Numbered from the stretch's first letter, positions 1 to 7,902 are shown. The stretch is 14,578 nucleotides of DNA from Puniceicoccales bacterium (GCA_031276935.1 JAISMD010000081.1:1-14578); one strand, 5' to 3'. Notes: generated from the letters alone by a model not told the origin. Translations and numbers: made by a program.

Positions 1-1197
1 GGACTACATTTGCCCATCGAAGCACAAATTTTAGGCGATTGTTTTCTGCAATCCAAGCTCTCGCAGCAGCCCAAAAAGAAACAAAAAGGCGACCACGTAA
101 CCTATTCCTGGGAAACCTCCATTACGCCCCTAAAAACCGGGAAACAGGAAATTTCTTTCCAAGTATCCTGCCGCATTCAAGTCCTGCGCAACATGGGATT
201 TTTCACTTTCCCGGAGGAAAATATCGTCGAGCTGGTATCCCGTCCCATCGCGATGGACATTGATTCATTGGGCGAAACTCCATCCGAATTCCGGGGCGCC
301 ATCGGACAATTTACACTCACTAACCTCCGCCTATCATCGGACCGAGCCCTCCTGGGAGAACCCGTAACGCTCTCCGTCGACGTCGAAGGAAAAGGTAATT
401 TCACCCGCCTACAAGCTCCGGAAATGACCCGTGGCGAACACTGGACCCTCTTCCCTCCAAAGTCGACTTTCATTGCCCAGGATGACTATGATTTTCAGGG
501 GATAAAAACCTGGGAATATGTCATTATACCACGGAAAACCGGTACCATTGCCGTCCCTGATTTGTCCTTGACCTACTTCAATCCCGAAACGGAAAAATTT
601 GAGACGATAACCATGGATAATAGGCAAAAAACGATCCTGGTTTCCCGTTCCGGAGAAGCATTCCCCGGCTACGAAAATAGTACGTTCACCGAAAAACCAA
701 AAACGGATAGCGATACGTCCCCTTCCTCCATACATATCCTGACAAAGGATACGGCGCATTACATAAGTTTAATTCCTTCCTATCGTCGGTCCTGGTTTTG
801 GATTTTACAGGGATTTTTGGGAATAATGGCCCTAGTATTCGCCCTAAAAATACGGAAACCACCGTTGAAAAAAAGGAAACTTAAATGGAACATGAAAAAG
901 AATCGGGAACTTTTGATGCAAAAGGCTCGGGACGGTGATGTGAAGGAATTTTATAAAACGGCCACTTCCCTTTTGGATCAGAGGCTCACCCTACTCGGCA
1001 TTTCCCTTGAGCAGCAGCGTTCCATACAAATACAGCAGCTTCAGGGGAAGCAATTTAAACATCTAAAGTGGCTCGAATCATTTTTCAATGAGGCCGACGC
1101 AATTGTTTTCGGACGACTCTCCGTGGACGGGAATCACCTCCACCGGCAACGGGAAAAAATACTGCTCTTTTTGGAACAAAAAATAGATAAAATTTAG
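1..1197 (+). CDS. batD: BatD-like membrane protein, C-terminal part (5' end outside window)
   Basis: Partial gene: the frame is open to the first base of the window, and the TTG at 10 is an internal Leu codon. About 398 residues are visible. They form a long beta-rich extracytoplasmic region with repeated Ig-like blocks (for example the stretch around LLGEPVTLSVDVEGKGN and the YVIIPRKTGTIAVPDLSL block). One membrane helix follows at about residues 260-280 (counting from base 10), then a basic stop-transfer stretch (KIRKPPLKKRK) and a helical cytoplasmic tail of about 110 residues. This order is typical of BatD of the Bacteroides aerotolerance (bat) operon. BatD proteins are thought to act at the membrane with MoxR-type ATPases and the VWA proteins BatA/BatB; their exact biochemistry is unsettled. 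The gene ends 5 bases before the next one, a BatE-like protein, as expected for batD-batE. I predict moxR, DUF58 and VWA genes upstream of the window. The assignment rests on architecture and context, not on catalytic motifs. Confidence 0.75.
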   Translation, partial: GLHLPIEAQILGDCFLQSKLSQQPKKKQKGDHVTYSWETSITPLKTGKQEISFQVSCRIQVLRNMGFFTFPEENIVELVSRPIAMDIDSLGETPSEFRGAIGQFTLTNLRLSSDRALLGEPVTLSVDVEGKGNFTRLQAPEMTRGEHWTLFPPKSTFIAQDDYDFQGIKTWEYVIIPRKTGTIAVPDLSLTYFNPETEKFETITMDNRQKTILVSRSGEAFPGYENSTFTEKPKTDSDTSPSSIHILTKDTAHYISLIPSYRRSWFWILQGFLGIMALVFALKIRKPPLKKRKLKWNMKKNRELLMQKARDGDVKEFYKTATSLLDQRLTLLGISLEQQRSIQIQQLQGKQFKHLKWLESFFNEADAIVFGRLSVDGNHLHRQREKILLFLEQKIDKI

Positions 1198-1202
1198 ACA
1201 CC

Positions 1203-1937
1203 ATGAAAATTTTATTATCCTATTTTTTTTTATTTTTCCTTTCCCCATTGGGGGCGAATTCCACGGATACTGTACCTCCGAGGGATAGTATTTTTTTTGC
1301 CGCCAACGAAGCCTATAGTAATCAAAATTACAACCGGGTTATTACCCTTTTGGAATCAATGGGAACGCATTCTTTTGCCCGTTATTTCAACCTGGGGTGC
1401 GCCTATAAGGAAATCGGTGATACGTCCCGGGCATGGGTCGCCTTCGAAAAAGCAAAGCAAATTCGCCCCTACGATAAAAATCTCAGACATATTCTGCAAA
1501 CGCTTCCCCTGAGTTCGAAGCAACGCCATTTCATTCCGTTTTACCAGACTTCTTTCGCCATGAATATTTTCACCCTGATAGCGGGGATTACGTTTTGGCT
1601 AAGCGTGGGCCTGGCGATATATCGCCGGATGAAAAAATTAAACTCCCGTAAAAAACCAATGCTCCATTTCATTTTCCATTGTAGTTCCATGCTTTGTCTC
1701 ACGAGTACGGGTATTTTGTTGTACGCATCCCATTCCATTTTTCGGAAATGCGTTACGGTCGCCGACAACACAACGGTACACATCGCTCCGACTTCTCAAT
1801 CGGAGGTAATTCAAAATTTCCCACCGGGTACGCCCCTCCTCGTTCCCACTAAATATGGAAATTTCCTACACATTAATTTGGAAAATGGCCAAAACGGTTG
1901 GATAGATTGCAAAAACGTGAAATATATTTTGGATTAA
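1203..1937 (+). CDS. batE: BatE-like TPR and SH3b-domain membrane protein
   Basis: 244 residues. Residues 1-18 are a hydrophobic signal peptide or anchor. Residues about 30-100 hold TPR-type helices (EAYSNQNYNRVITLLE, then YFNLGCAYKEIGDTSRAWVAFEKA). Two membrane helices lie at about 118-140 and 153-176. The last 60 residues look like a bacterial SH3 (SH3b) domain (TVHIAPTSQSEVIQNFPPGTPL, ending GQNGWIDCKNVKYIL). The loop between the two helices (RRMKKLNSRKK) is strongly basic, so by the positive-inside rule it is cytoplasmic, and both the TPR and SH3b parts lie outside the membrane. TPR plus membrane plus SH3b directly after batD is the BatE arrangement of Bat operons; such proteins are inferred to scaffold envelope complexes. 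It starts 5 bases after batD and ends 4 bases before rsmE, so it is surely co-transcribed. No Shine-Dalgarno sequence precedes the ATG. Two runs of 8-9 T fall in its 5' part. Confidence 0.65.
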   Translation: MKILLSYFFLFFLSPLGANSTDTVPPRDSIFFAANEAYSNQNYNRVITLLESMGTHSFARYFNLGCAYKEIGDTSRAWVAFEKAKQIRPYDKNLRHILQTLPLSSKQRHFIPFYQTSFAMNIFTLIAGITFWLSVGLAIYRRMKKLNSRKKPMLHFIFHCSSMLCLTSTGILLYASHSIFRKCVTVADNTTVHIAPTSQSEVIQNFPPGTPLLVPTKYGNFLHINLENGQNGWIDCKNVKYILD

Positions 1938-1941
1938 TTTC

Positions 1942-2655
1942 GTGCTGAAAATTTTCCATCCCGAAACCATAAAAGCGCAATCCTCCATCCAACTCCAGGG
2001 GAAGGAAGCCCACCATTTATTCCACGTTCTACGTGGTCGCGATGGGGAAAGGGTCATCGTTCTCAACGGCCAAGGCTACTATGGGGAAGGACATATTTTA
2101 GATCGTAGGATGGGGACCGTCGCCATCGATGAACTTCATTACCGGGAGAAACCTAAAATTTATCTATATCCCGCTCTGCTTAAGAGCAAGGCCATGGATT
2201 TCCTCATTCGGGAAGCAACGGCCATCGGTGTGGCCGAAATCATTCCCTTCGTCACCCAACATTCTGCGGTGAAAATGAATGTGGAAATGGCCAAGGAAAA
2301 GAAATTACACTGGGATAACATCGCCAAGGAGGCCTGTAAGCAATCGGGAAATCCCTGGCTTCCAGCCATCGAAATACCTAAAAAATTTGCACAAATTTCC
2401 CTTCCCCGGCCAACGTTGATCGCCTCTCTCCGAGGGGAAAGGACCCAGATATTTTCTCGGGAAACGATCATTCGGAATAGCAGTATCAATTTGGTCATCG
2501 GTCCCGAAGGCGATTTTTCCGAGGAGGAATACGAATGTTTCATCGGGGAAAATACATATTTTATCCAGTTGGGAAAGAACGTCCTACGGTCAGAAATAGC
2601 AGCCCTTTATTTACTGAGCGTCGTGGATCACATCATGGGGGAAAATGAACCTTAG
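1942..2655 (+). CDS. rsmE: 16S rRNA (uracil1498-N3)-methyltransferase RsmE
   Basis: 237 residues, the usual RsmE length. Members of the family methylate N3 of U1498 in helix 44 of 16S rRNA, in the assembled 30S subunit, using S-adenosylmethionine. The N-terminal PUA-like part contains RDGERVIVLNG. The SPOUT methyltransferase part contains the family motifs KSKAMDFLIREATAIGVAEI, then the SAM-binding knot segments LVIGPEGDFSEEE (near residues 184-196) and VLRSEIAALYLL (residues 214-225, where the family has LR.ETA). GTG is used as start at 1942, four bases after the previous stop; no Shine-Dalgarno is visible, so translation is probably coupled to the upstream gene. The 3' end overlaps the next gene by 11 bases. 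RsmE next to Bat genes is not a functional pairing I know of and may just be operon packing. Confidence 0.93.
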   Translation: MLKIFHPETIKAQSSIQLQGKEAHHLFHVLRGRDGERVIVLNGQGYYGEGHILDRRMGTVAIDELHYREKPKIYLYPALLKSKAMDFLIREATAIGVAEIIPFVTQHSAVKMNVEMAKEKKLHWDNIAKEACKQSGNPWLPAIEIPKKFAQISLPRPTLIASLRGERTQIFSRETIIRNSSINLVIGPEGDFSEEEYECFIGENTYFIQLGKNVLRSEIAALYLLSVVDHIMGENEP

Positions 2656-5455
2656 CGACCAATACATGCGCCAACGTTTCATTGGGGAACACGGTACAAA
2701 TTTTTCCGTCATCGCACCGGCCGGCGTCGGAAAAACAACGGCAATTGCCCAAAGGGTAGCCTCCATCGTCCACGGGAAAAAAATCCTACTGCATAAACTT
2801 ATTCTGGTTACCTATACGCAGAAATCAGCCCTGGAATTACAACAACGTACCCTCTGGGAAGTACAAAAAAACGGCGACGATTTATCGGCATTTGGCCGTA
2901 TTTTTTTTGGAACCATCCATGGTTTTGCGGACCAACTTCTCCGTCGCTACGGACATTTCATCGGCCTTGACCCCGATTTTGAAATCGAAGGGAAAGAACA
3001 ATACTTATGGGAGAAATTTCTAAAATCATTCCAGGAGGAACATCCATTCAAGGGAGACAAATTGGGAATGCCGTTGGACCGGGAATCGTTATATAATCTC
3101 GTCGCTCGATTCCCCGATTCCGGAATCGACGTTGCAAAATTCTGCCCCGAACCGCCACCCATTGATCTGGCTCCTTTATTGAATTATCCCACCGGGAATC
3201 ATAATATTATTCAATTCCAAAACCATCTCCGCCGCTGGGAACAAAATCCGACCCTCCCTTTCCCGAAAATCACCACCAAAGCGGAAGCCTTTTCCCGACT
3301 TTACAACGATGTAATGGCACCTTTCGAGGATTGGTGTTCTGCGCTATACGGACAAAATTTTCTGCGCATTCAAACCGCCTACGCAATCTTCCGTTTCCAG
3401 GAAAAGCGACTTAATTTTTCGGATTTGATCCGGCTATCCCTTCGCCTATTGGATCATCCCGGGAGTGGTGCTTCGGTGAGAGGACATTACGTTATTCTCG
3501 ATGAAGCCCAGGACACGGATCCACAGCAATTCCAACTGCTACTCGCCGTCGCCCAATCTCCCGGGACGGCAAATCCCGATTATTTTCAAAATCCTCCCCC
3601 GGGGGGACATTACTCCATGGTGGGAGATCCCCAACAATCGATCTACCTGGACCGGGCCAATGTAACGTTTTACCAAAAACTCCACCAAACGTTGACGGAA
3701 AATAGTACCGTGGAAGCATTGGTCTTCCCCGTTACCCTGCGTTTCGGACCCCGGATTGCGGAAAACATTAACCGATCATTGGGCAACATTTTGGACGGTA
3801 AGGACCAGCAAGTCCCCTTCGTACCGATTCTCTCCGGCCTCAATCCCAACCTATCCGATAAGTGCCACCGGACCGATTGGTTCCGCATCTCAACGGATGG
3901 AGACAAGGATGATCCCACCTTCTTGAAACAATTTTTTCAGGGTAGAAATCCGGAAGATTTCGACGTAAAAAAATGGAGCGATATCGCCATACTTTGTCCC
4001 AGAAGGGCGTGGTTAGAGGAAATCGAAGAGGCTTTTTTAAAAACTCCTTCGCTACCCGAAATACAGCTCCACTCCGCAACGAAAATTTACGGCGAATATC
4101 GCCAATTTGCTTGGATACAGGCCCTAGTTGGGTTGATGATCAATCCAAAAAATCAGTTCGAATTCTCGGGAATTCTACGGGAAATCTTTGGCATTTCCGA
4201 TTCGCTCATTGCCCGACATTACCGGGACTCGCCGGTGGACGAGATCGCCATCGTGGAAGAAAAAATAGGGCATTGGTATCGGGAATGTCAGTATCTAAGC
4301 CCTCTGCAGGTTATTAAATTTCTGTCGCAACGCTTAGAGATCAAAGCCCGAATGGAAGCCATGGAGGATAAATTCGACGGGGAAATCGAAAAAATTTTGT
4401 ACCGGGGGGCCGCTTCCTGCGAATCGCTGCTCCAATATGCCCAGTACTTGGAAAAACAATCCAAGGAAGTTTTCCAATCGGATCATGGGAATGAAAACGC
4501 ACTCCAACTTTACACTTTCCACAAGGCAAAGGGTTTGGAATGGCCCGTCGTGATCTTGCCTTTTCTCAACCGCAAACAAACTCCCGCACCCCATATTTTA
4601 CCGGAAGTCATTGGCGGAAAAATCGCAATTAGTGAACGCCAACGCTACCAGTGGACGGATCCCAATGACACCATCCATAACAACGAACGCCTCCTCTATG
4701 TCGCATTAACACGGCAAAAACAACAAACTATTTTTCTAGACAACGGCCGGGAACCGGATCAATTTTCCACGGCCGCAATTTTGCAATCCGCACCCGGTAA
4801 CAAAAATTTAATCAAAAATCTCCCTCCTTTCCGCTTCCCGGAAAAAACGAATCGGGAAACTTCGACACTCTCTCCACAAAATCCATCCCCAATAATTTTC
4901 TATCAATACTCCGACCCTAAGCAACGGCATTGCTTTCCTCTCCTCACCTCGAAGCGACCGCGATCTTCTCCACCGATCCCCTTCGTTCAAGGCAAGGATA
5001 TGGATGCAAGAAACTCATGCTACGGAAATTGGTGGCGTAGGACGATGCAGCAATGTCCTTTTAAATCCCGGGAGGCGATTCCTTTCCTTCGTTCGACGAT
5101 AACCGCTACACCCCATGGCGATCTCGCCAAAAAGGATGTGGAAAAATTGATTAATAATACCTTTTTTTGGCAACAAATCGGTGCCTACGAAGAAATATTT
5201 TCCCCATATCCATTTTTCGTTGTGGATCACGGTCGAATTTTGGAAGGCCGCATCGATCTTCTCTTCAAAAGACAGCATTGTTTACACATCATGGTTTGGG
5301 AAACGGAATACATCGCCGATGTGGATATTTTTTTGAAAAAACATGGCCATTCCATGGAGAATCATCGCGTTGCTTTGAAACAACTTTTCCCCCGCTACCG
5401 CATCGGGAGTAGTATTTATGCCACGGAGTCGGGGAAACTCTTCCCCATGGACTAA
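2645..5455 (+). CDS. UvrD/AddA-type superfamily 1 helicase with a degenerate RecB-like nuclease domain
   Basis: 936 residues with the superfamily 1A helicase motifs in order: Walker A APAGVGKTT (K30), motif Ia VTYTQKSALELQ, Ib TIHGF, motif II LDEAQD (D286-E287), motif III GDPQQSIY (from G327), motif V FHKAKGLEW (H626-W633) and motif VI NERLLYVALTR (N680-R690). It should be an ATP-driven 3'-5' DNA translocase acting in recombination and repair. The C-terminus aligns by eye without gaps to the AddA/RecB nuclease: EGRIDLLF (D871) keeps the first Asp, but where the family has D-Y-K this protein has V884-W885-E886. The upstream G-x-x-x-H motif reads GNWWR (R798 in place of His), and the QxxxY motif is absent. 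I infer that the nuclease is inactive. It is shorter than Bacillus AddA (about 1230 aa), and no addB lies in the window. The ATG at 2645 sits inside the end of rsmE, with GGGGGA just upstream as a weak ribosome site. Confidence 0.85.
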   Translation: MNLSDQYMRQRFIGEHGTNFSVIAPAGVGKTTAIAQRVASIVHGKKILLHKLILVTYTQKSALELQQRTLWEVQKNGDDLSAFGRIFFGTIHGFADQLLRRYGHFIGLDPDFEIEGKEQYLWEKFLKSFQEEHPFKGDKLGMPLDRESLYNLVARFPDSGIDVAKFCPEPPPIDLAPLLNYPTGNHNIIQFQNHLRRWEQNPTLPFPKITTKAEAFSRLYNDVMAPFEDWCSALYGQNFLRIQTAYAIFRFQEKRLNFSDLIRLSLRLLDHPGSGASVRGHYVILDEAQDTDPQQFQLLLAVAQSPGTANPDYFQNPPPGGHYSMVGDPQQSIYLDRANVTFYQKLHQTLTENSTVEALVFPVTLRFGPRIAENINRSLGNILDGKDQQVPFVPILSGLNPNLSDKCHRTDWFRISTDGDKDDPTFLKQFFQGRNPEDFDVKKWSDIAILCPRRAWLEEIEEAFLKTPSLPEIQLHSATKIYGEYRQFAWIQALVGLMINPKNQFEFSGILREIFGISDSLIARHYRDSPVDEIAIVEEKIGHWYRECQYLSPLQVIKFLSQRLEIKARMEAMEDKFDGEIEKILYRGAASCESLLQYAQYLEKQSKEVFQSDHGNENALQLYTFHKAKGLEWPVVILPFLNRKQTPAPHILPEVIGGKIAISERQRYQWTDPNDTIHNNERLLYVALTRQKQQTIFLDNGREPDQFSTAAILQSAPGNKNLIKNLPPFRFPEKTNRETSTLSPQNPSPIIFYQYSDPKQRHCFPLLTSKRPRSSPPIPFVQGKDMDARNSCYGNWWRRTMQQCPFKSREAIPFLRSTITATPHGDLAKKDVEKLINNTFFWQQIGAYEEIFSPYPFFVVDHGRILEGRIDLLFKRQHCLHIMVWETEYIADVDIFLKKHGHSMENHRVALKQLFPRYRIGSSIYATESGKLFPMD

Positions 5456-5476
5456 ATTCCAATGCCTAAAACGAAG

Positions 5477-5553
5477 TGGTGGGAGATACTGGGTTCGAAC
5501 CAGTGACCTCTTGCGTGTCATGCAAACGCTCTAACCAACTGAGCTAATCCCCC
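5477..5553 (-). tRNA. tRNA-Val (anticodon GAC)
   Basis: Read on the - strand, a full cloverleaf of 77 nt. The acceptor stem GGGGGAT pairs with ATCTCCC (one G-U pair). The D arm has GCTCAGTTGGTTAGAGC. The anticodon stem TTTGC/GCAAG encloses the 7-base loop ATGACAC, giving anticodon GAC, which reads Val codons GUC and GUU. The T arm ACTGG-TTCGAAC-CAGT is canonical. Discriminator A is followed by an encoded CCA (complement of 5477-5479), so 3' CCA need not be added after transcription. The gene is convergent with the helicase gene; its 3' end lies only 21 bases from that stop codon. No terminator is seen downstream. Confidence 0.96.
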
Positions 5554-5626
5554 TCCGCCTCCATCGAAGAAATATCCCCATCGGGATCAAGAAAAATTTC
5601 TAATCTTTTCCCGTCCATTGGGAACG

Positions 5627-5656
5627 ATTATATTTTTGTTGTACAGGGAAAGTGAA
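5627..5656 (-). promoter_or_regulatory. Candidate promoter for tRNA-Val
   Basis: On the - strand a perfect TATAAT (complement of 5627-5632) lies 18 bases after TTCACT (complement of 5651-5656), which matches 4 of 6 bases of the sigma-70 type -35 box. Transcription would start near 5620, giving a leader of roughly 65 nt that must be cut off the tRNA. The leader contains a small hairpin: AGAAAT at 5568-5573, ATCCC/GGGAT at 5574-5587, and ATTTCT at 5596-5601. It overlaps the ftsK promoter on the other strand. Predicted by eye only. Confidence 0.4.
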
Positions 5657-5667
5657 TTGGGTATATT
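5639..5667 (+). promoter_or_regulatory. Candidate sigma-70 type promoter for ftsK
   Basis: TTGTAC at 5639-5644 and TATATT at 5662-5667 are separated by exactly 17 bases, the ideal spacing. Transcription should start near 5674, leaving only about 6 bases before the ftsK ATG at 5680, with no Shine-Dalgarno sequence. The promoter overlaps the divergent candidate promoter of tRNA-Val, and its spacer lies between the arms of an 8-bp inverted repeat. Confidence 0.5.
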
Positions 5668-5673
5668 TCCCTG
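5644..5673. repeat. Perfect 8-bp inverted repeat across the ftsK promoter (possible operator)
   Basis: CAGGGAAA at 5644-5651 and TTTCCCTG at 5666-5673 are exact reverse complements with a 14-base spacer. The left arm touches the -35 box and the right arm covers the end of the -10 box up to the predicted transcription start. This is a plausible site for a dimeric regulator affecting ftsK and perhaps the divergent tRNA. No T-tract follows on either strand, so a terminator is unlikely. It could also be chance. Confidence 0.4.
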
Positions 5674-5679
5674 CAAAGT

Positions 5680-7860
5680 ATGTCATCGAACGCAAAAAGG
5701 ATAATTGTGGGAATTCCGATGTTACTCACGGCCATATTGATCACCATCGCCCTCTTCGATTTTTCGCCGCAACAAAGTCACTTCATCACCACCAACTGTT
5801 CTGCGGAAGCCAATAATTTGACGGGGACATTAGGTTCCAGCACCGCTTTTTGGCTTTTTCGTTTTTGGGGTGCATCGGCCTACCTATTGCCCTTTATTCC
5901 ATTTTATTTCTTTCTCTATTGCTGTTCCCTCCGAAAAATTCTTTTCCTTCACATTTTTTCTCTCACGGCCATGAGTTTCCTTCTGGCTACCCTACTGGCC
6001 TGGGTACAACGCTTTTATTCCATAAATATTTTCTCGACCCTAACGGCTGGTTTGGGAGGAATTTTTGGCGATCTCATAGTGGGGCACGTAGCCCTACCGC
6101 TTCTGGGAAAATTGGGTACGGCAATCACTTTGTGTGCGATTTTATTTTTTCAAATCACACTCCATATTCATGCACTTTTCCGTAAACATCCCTATTTGAG
6201 GAAACCCTTTCTCTGGACGTGGATTCTATCCAAATTCTGTGTTAAAACGGGCTACAAATGCTTCGGGAAGAAACAACCCAATGGGGGAGGAAATTCCGAA
6301 CAAAATGTACTGGAAGGGAAAGAGAATCCCCATGGGACGGAGAATGGGAATAATTTTTCTACCTCCACTGGGAAGGAAAAGGTAATGGGTGGGAACGTAC
6401 AAATTTTCGAGGAAAGGAGGATCGATAAAACAAGCACGCCCCTAAAAAAATGTGATCCCAATTACGTATTTCCTCCCATTGACCTATTGGAATGCGCCAA
6501 AACTTCTGGGAATAATCAGGAGAATTGTGAGGTCGTCATTCAGCGTCTCATCGAAGTACTTGCCCAATTTGGCATCGCCGTTTCACCGGGGGAAATTCAC
6601 AAAGGTCCGGTGATTACCCGCTATGAAGTCACTCCGGAAGCCGGTGTACGGGTCGAGAAAATTGCCAGTTTGGACAAGAATATCGCCCTGGGTTTAGCAG
6701 CGAAATCGGTGCGTATCATTGCTCCCGTACCGGGGAAAAGTTGTGTGGGCATCGAATTGCCTAATAAATATCCTTCCCGTGTCCATCTCCGTGCCATTCT
6801 CGAATCCAAAAATTGGGCAGAAATGCAGGCCGCCATTCCCATCGTTCTAGGACGCGGCGTTACGGGAGAACCCATGATCTACGACCTGGCTAAAATGCCA
6901 CACCTCCTCATCGCTGGAGCCACCGGTGCCGGTAAAACCGTATGTATCAATGCCATCATCGCTTCCCTCCTCTACCACGCCTCTCCGGCGGATCTACGTT
7001 TCATCATGGTGGATCCCAAAATCGTCGAAATGCAAAATTACAACAAACTCCCCCACATGCTCATTCCCGTCGTCACGGACCCTCACCGCGTACCCAATGC
7101 CCTAAAATGGCTCATCGGAGAAATGGAATCCCGCTATAAAATATTTGCCAAAGCCGGTGCACGTAACATCGATAACTACAATGAAAAACTTTCCAGTTTA
7201 CAAAAAGCTCCCCTTGAAACCGATTTTGTCTATAAAAAATTGCCCTACATTATCTGTATCATCGACGAATTGGCCGATCTGATGATGATCGCTCCCGGAG
7301 ATATCGAAACCGACATCGCCCGCCTAGCCCAATTGGCACGGGCCGCCGGTATCCATCTCATCCTGGCTACTCAACGGCCGTCCGTCAACGTCATTACCGG
7401 TATTATCAAGGCCAATTTGCCTTCCCGCATCGCCTTCAAAGTTTCCTCCAAGGTGGACAGTCGCACCATTCTGGACAGTGGGGGAGCGGAGGCGTTATTG
7501 GGACAGGGGGACATGCTTTTTTCTCCACCCGGGGCATCCGGTCTTCTACGGGCACAGGGCGCCCTCGTATCCGATGACGAAATTAATGGTATCGTCGATT
7601 TCCTCTACGAAAAAAACGGTGGACCTAAAATCGAACAATCCGTACAGGAACAAATCGAAAATAATGGCGAATCCCTAAGCGGCAAAGAAAATAATTGGGA
7701 AGATGAGTTGATTCCACGGGCGTTGGAAATCATCCGCGCCCACGATCACGCCTCCACATCCTTTCTCCAACGCAAATTGAAAATTGGTTACAATCGAGCT
7801 GCCCGCATCATGGATACACTTCGATCCCAGGGATTCGTCGACCTGGAAGGAGAAAATTAG
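5680..7860 (+). CDS. ftsK: DNA translocase FtsK/SpoIIIE
   Basis: 726 residues, complete. FtsK is a septum-anchored hexameric motor that pumps chromosome ends across the closing division site and activates XerCD recombination at dif. The N-terminus has four or five membrane helices (about 8-28, 62-83, 86-108, 120-143, 145-167). A short polar, low-complexity linker rich in Gly, Asn and Glu (about 180-250) follows, much shorter than in E. coli. The motor has Walker A GATGAGKT (K419, T420; the family usually has GSGKS) and Walker B IICIIDELADL (D529-E530), followed by LARAAGIHLILATQRPSV. The C-terminal winged-helix gamma domain ends with KIGYNRAARIMDTLRSQG, the fold that reads polar KOPS sites. 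I keep the ATG at 5680 because it fits the predicted promoter; a later ATG at 5719 is possible. The gene is convergent with aspS, 42 bases away. Confidence 0.95.
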   Translation: MSSNAKRIIVGIPMLLTAILITIALFDFSPQQSHFITTNCSAEANNLTGTLGSSTAFWLFRFWGASAYLLPFIPFYFFLYCCSLRKILFLHIFSLTAMSFLLATLLAWVQRFYSINIFSTLTAGLGGIFGDLIVGHVALPLLGKLGTAITLCAILFFQITLHIHALFRKHPYLRKPFLWTWILSKFCVKTGYKCFGKKQPNGGGNSEQNVLEGKENPHGTENGNNFSTSTGKEKVMGGNVQIFEERRIDKTSTPLKKCDPNYVFPPIDLLECAKTSGNNQENCEVVIQRLIEVLAQFGIAVSPGEIHKGPVITRYEVTPEAGVRVEKIASLDKNIALGLAAKSVRIIAPVPGKSCVGIELPNKYPSRVHLRAILESKNWAEMQAAIPIVLGRGVTGEPMIYDLAKMPHLLIAGATGAGKTVCINAIIASLLYHASPADLRFIMVDPKIVEMQNYNKLPHMLIPVVTDPHRVPNALKWLIGEMESRYKIFAKAGARNIDNYNEKLSSLQKAPLETDFVYKKLPYIICIIDELADLMMIAPGDIETDIARLAQLARAAGIHLILATQRPSVNVITGIIKANLPSRIAFKVSSKVDSRTILDSGGAEALLGQGDMLFSPPGASGLLRAQGALVSDDEINGIVDFLYEKNGGPKIEQSVQEQIENNGESLSGKENNWEDELIPRALEIIRAHDHASTSFLQRKLKIGYNRAARIMDTLRSQGFVDLEGEN

Positions 7861-7902
7861 GCCAACGAACAAGTCCAATCAGACAAACAATGGGAATCCA
7901 TT

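Noticed and set aside
7889..7902. Small hairpin AATGG-GAAT-CCATT next to the aspS stop, a possible terminator between ftsK and aspS
   Set aside because: Only 5 bp, largely A-T at the base, and the T-run on the - strand is short and broken (GTTTGTCTG). Too weak to call.
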